Shown here: piece by piece, positions 6,611 to 7,907 of the stretch
How positions within the stretch are numbered: the first letter of the stretch is position 1
Layout of the letters: the number at the start of each line of letters is the position of its first letter
DNA from: Anaerolineae bacterium
Lineage (GTDB): Bacteria > Chloroflexota > Anaerolineae > CG2-30-64-16
DNA length: 7,907 nt
Reading direction: 5' to 3'
NCBI GenBank assembly: GCA_025454565.1
Contig: JALOOE010000114.1
Location: forward strand, 1 to 7,907
Notes under the pieces: model-generated
What the model was told of the DNA's origin: nothing
What the model saw: the letters and a program-made list of their open reading frames with translations, nothing else
The model's database searches: none
Translations under genes and position numbers: made by a program

Positions 6611-6994
6611 GCCAAAGTGAGAACTGCCGAGGCTAGAACCTAGGCAAGAGAACCGGCGACTATCCAAGAGAATACGATCTCAAAGACCAGTTGGCCGGTG
6701 ATCCGAGTAGCGTCCGTGTGGACGGCAGGAGCAACTGCGGCGAGGGAGCCCCGAGAAATCGCAGGCCTATACTAAGCCCGAATCGGATCCGGGAAACTGG
6801 AGTACCTCGCAGGCAAAACCTGAATGCGTTGCCAGAGAAAAGGCATCAGCGCAGGTCTATAGCCATAAAGGCGAGACGAAAAAAGGGCGAGCGAATAGGA
6901 AACGCCAAACGGTTGCTTGGGGCCCCTCAGTTTAATGTCAGAGGTTAGGTCGACCGGCCGGAGCGGGATGCATCCTTCGCTCCGGCCCTTTTTT
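6611..6994 (+). ncRNA. Stand-alone structured non-coding RNA of about 380 nt, family not recognised
   Basis: A strong promoter and a strong intrinsic terminator bracket this stretch, and no reading frame in it has a ribosome-binding site or protein-like composition. Local helices seen by eye include GCCGAGG/CCTAGGC (6626-6632 with 6639-6645, one mismatch), ACCGGC/GCCGGT (6652-6657 with 6694-6699), CGTCC-GTGT-GGACG (6711-6724), CTGCG/CGCAG (6735-6739 with 6760-6764), a GAAA tetraloop on a 5-bp stem (6788-6801), CAGG-CAAAA-CCTG (6810-6822), TGCC/GGCA (6830-6833 with 6842-6845), and GTCT-GCC/GGC-AGAC (6855-6877). GATCCG (6700-6705) can pair at long range with CGGATC (6784-6789), competing with the tetraloop stem. 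A-rich purine loops separate the helices, as in ribozyme-like or scaffold RNAs. I looked for rnpB, tmRNA, SRP and 6S signatures and did not see them; a divergent member of a known family remains possible. Confidence 0.75.
6956..6994 (+). terminator. Rho-independent terminator of the ncRNA
   Basis: A perfect 10-bp stem, GGCCGGAGCG (6956-6965) with CGCTCCGGCC (6978-6987), encloses a 12-nt loop and is followed after one C by six T residues (6989-6994). The T-tract is only on the plus-strand side, so it serves the ncRNA and not the converging hpt transcript. Confidence 0.93.
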
Positions 6995-7099
6995 GTCCGA
7001 CGCCCGTGGCTAGTAGGTCGTCAATGGTCAATTGATGGGTAGTTTAGGGCCTTGTGCCCGTTCGAACGCCCACGAGGGGCTATACTACGACGCATCAAA

Positions 7100-7669
7100 T
7101 CATGGTTGAAACGGCAGATGTCGATATCCCTCGCGATAGTCCAGACCATATCCTACGACGAAGCGCGAAGGAAGCGTGAACCCTATGTACTTGACCGGCG
7201 TGTTGACCAGGCGAAACTCTTTCTTGTCGAACAGGGCACATACCTCAAGGCTGGCCGGGCTGCGGGTTTTCAGGATGCGAAGCAGGTAGTTCAGCGTCAA
7301 TCCCGTGTCGATGACATCTTCCACGAAGATCACATGCTGCCCGTCGACCGTTTCCTCCAGATCCTTGATCAAACGAACTGCTCCTTTGGCCTGGCCGTGT
7401 GGCTGCCCCAGCGAGGCATAGCGTGAGATCGCCATGAAATCCATGCGCGCCGGGATCGTGATCGCGCGCATCAGATCGCTCATGAAGAAGACCACGCCTT
7501 TGAGCACGCCCACGAAGAGCGGATTCAAGCCGGCATAATCGCTGCTGATCTGTCTTCCCAGCTCGCTGATCCGCTGTCGTATTGCCTCTTGCGTGAAGAG
7601 CACTCGGCTGATATCTTGGTGTAGTTGGCTCGTTTCTTCTTCCAGCGGCGTATGTTGCGTTGACAGCAT
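7100..7669 (-). CDS. hpt: Hypoxanthine phosphoribosyltransferase
   Basis: A 189-residue purine-salvage enzyme converting hypoxanthine (and usually guanine) plus PRPP to IMP (GMP) in the cytosol. The family pattern is complete: VGVLKG (53-58) near the pyrophosphate site, SRYAS (82-86) as the flexible loop, the PRPP motif VIFVEDVIDTGLT (113-125) with E117 and D118, LFDKKEFR (147-154) with the purine-contacting lysine, and FVVGYGLDYREGYRHLPF at the C-terminus. The ATG at 7669 was chosen for its GGAG 8 nt upstream and because the length fits the family. An ATG at 7705 adds 12 residues and overlaps the preceding gene by 11 bp but has no ribosome-binding site. It follows the partial gene at the right edge by 25 bp, so the two are likely co-transcribed. 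Its transcript converges on the ncRNA with no obvious terminator in the 105-bp gap. Confidence 0.95.
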   Translation of the reverse strand: MLSTQHTPLEEETSQLHQDISRVLFTQEAIRQRISELGRQISSDYAGLNPLFVGVLKGVVFFMSDLMRAITIPARMDFMAISRYASLGQPHGQAKGAVRLIKDLEETVDGQHVIFVEDVIDTGLTLNYLLRILKTRSPASLEVCALFDKKEFRLVNTPVKYIGFTLPSRFVVGYGLDYREGYRHLPFQP

Positions 7670-7694
7670 CGGCAATCGCTCCCTTATCTCCGTT

Positions 7695-7907
7695 TCACAG
7701 CTCATTCGCCATCATATCAGGGATATCCTGGACGCCGAACTTCAGCAGCAAAGTGCGGATGTCGCCGCGTTTGAACAGCTTGATGTTCACGTCCGGGTAG
7801 AGTTCTTGTAGACGCCGCAGCTTGCGATTCTTATGGCGCACCTGTTTCGGCTGCATTGTCGTCAATTCGACATACAGGTCTTGATCGGGCAGGTAAAAGT
7901 CGGGCGC
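7695..7907 (-). CDS. Unidentified protein, C-terminal 70 residues, with restriction-endonuclease-fold-like motif (5' end outside window)
   Basis: Only the last 70 residues are present; the frame is open to the window edge. The fragment begins APDFYLPDQDLYVELT, resembling the PD...(D/E)xK core of restriction-endonuclease-like nucleases, where D3 would be the metal-binding aspartate and E14 the glutamate. The position of the usual lysine is a threonine (ELT), though K21 lies nearby. It continues with a basic segment (KQVRHKNRKLRRLQELYPDV, 21-40) and a final strand-helix pair IKLF...RTLLLKFG. The pattern PDF-L-YVE followed by KN.K...L...YP.V is what one sees in small nuclease-fold domains, but I do not recognise the family. 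Stop TGA at 7697-7695, 25 bp before hpt, suggests one transcript. The function is unknown. Confidence 0.75.
   Translation of the reverse strand, partial: APDFYLPDQDLYVELTTMQPKQVRHKNRKLRRLQELYPDVNIKLFKRGDIRTLLLKFGVQDIPDMMANEL

Noticed and set aside
6317..6667. 116-codon minus-strand open frame across the ncRNA promoter
   Set aside because: No ribosome-binding site or family motifs are seen, and it would cover the strong promoter at 6576-6604; treated as chance.
6691..6948. 85-codon plus-strand open frame inside the ncRNA
   Set aside because: It starts at TTG with no ribosome-binding site, resembles no protein I know, and coincides with a structured RNA unit between promoter and terminator.
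6611..6994. Identification of the RNA as RNase P RNA, tmRNA, 6S or a self-splicing intron
   Set aside because: The conserved GAGGAAAGTCC core of RNase P, the tRNA-like ends of tmRNA, the single long bulged hairpin of 6S and intron core motifs were not found by eye; a covariance-model search is still needed.
7670..7705. Longer hpt start at ATG 7705
   Set aside because: No ribosome-binding site precedes it and it overlaps the upstream gene; the ATG at 7669 has GGAG at good spacing.

Overview
The window is GC-rich bacterial DNA, gene-dense, with almost all genes on the minus strand and several overlapping start/stop junctions. The best guess for the source is a member of the Chloroflexota. This rests on the base composition, the gene content and a degenerate GTC-led heptamer repeat at a gene junction, a repeat style I associate with that phylum. 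No ribosomal RNA or other marker is present, so the placement is an inference.

Reading the minus strand from right to left, the first block (7907-7100) holds the C-terminal 70 residues of an unidentified protein with a nuclease-like PDF...E motif, followed by a hypoxanthine phosphoribosyltransferase (hpt). To the left of hpt comes the one region not explained by protein genes, about 6028-7099. It contains a plus-strand transcription unit with a near-perfect sigma-70 promoter (TTGACA, 17 nt, TATACT; 6576-6604), a roughly 380-nt body rich in hairpins, and a strong intrinsic terminator (6956-6994). It has no credible reading frame and I do not recognise it as rnpB, tmRNA, 6S or SRP RNA, so it is the best candidate here for an undescribed RNA. 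Just upstream of it, 6139-6432 carries four 8-of-9 matches to the DnaA box in a non-coding stretch.

The next minus-strand block (about 6099-3779) has an extended -10 promoter driving two tandem endonuclease/exonuclease/phosphatase-fold paralogues. A class I SAM-dependent methyltransferase follows, overlapping the second paralogue by 4 bp (ATGA). A soluble sulfite-oxidase-type molybdopterin protein (3691-3059) lies 87 bp further on.

The last block (about 2964-1) is a tightly packed run: an EamA/DMT-family transporter, a YhbP-like FMN split-barrel protein (4-bp ATGA overlap inside the heptamer repeat), a Nudix hydrolase (20-bp overlap) and a PLP-dependent class I/II aminotransferase (11-bp overlap) that runs off the left edge. 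The overlaps suggest one transcript with coupled translation. The gene mix points to small-molecule or amino-acid metabolism and export, but no pathway can be named from sequence alone.
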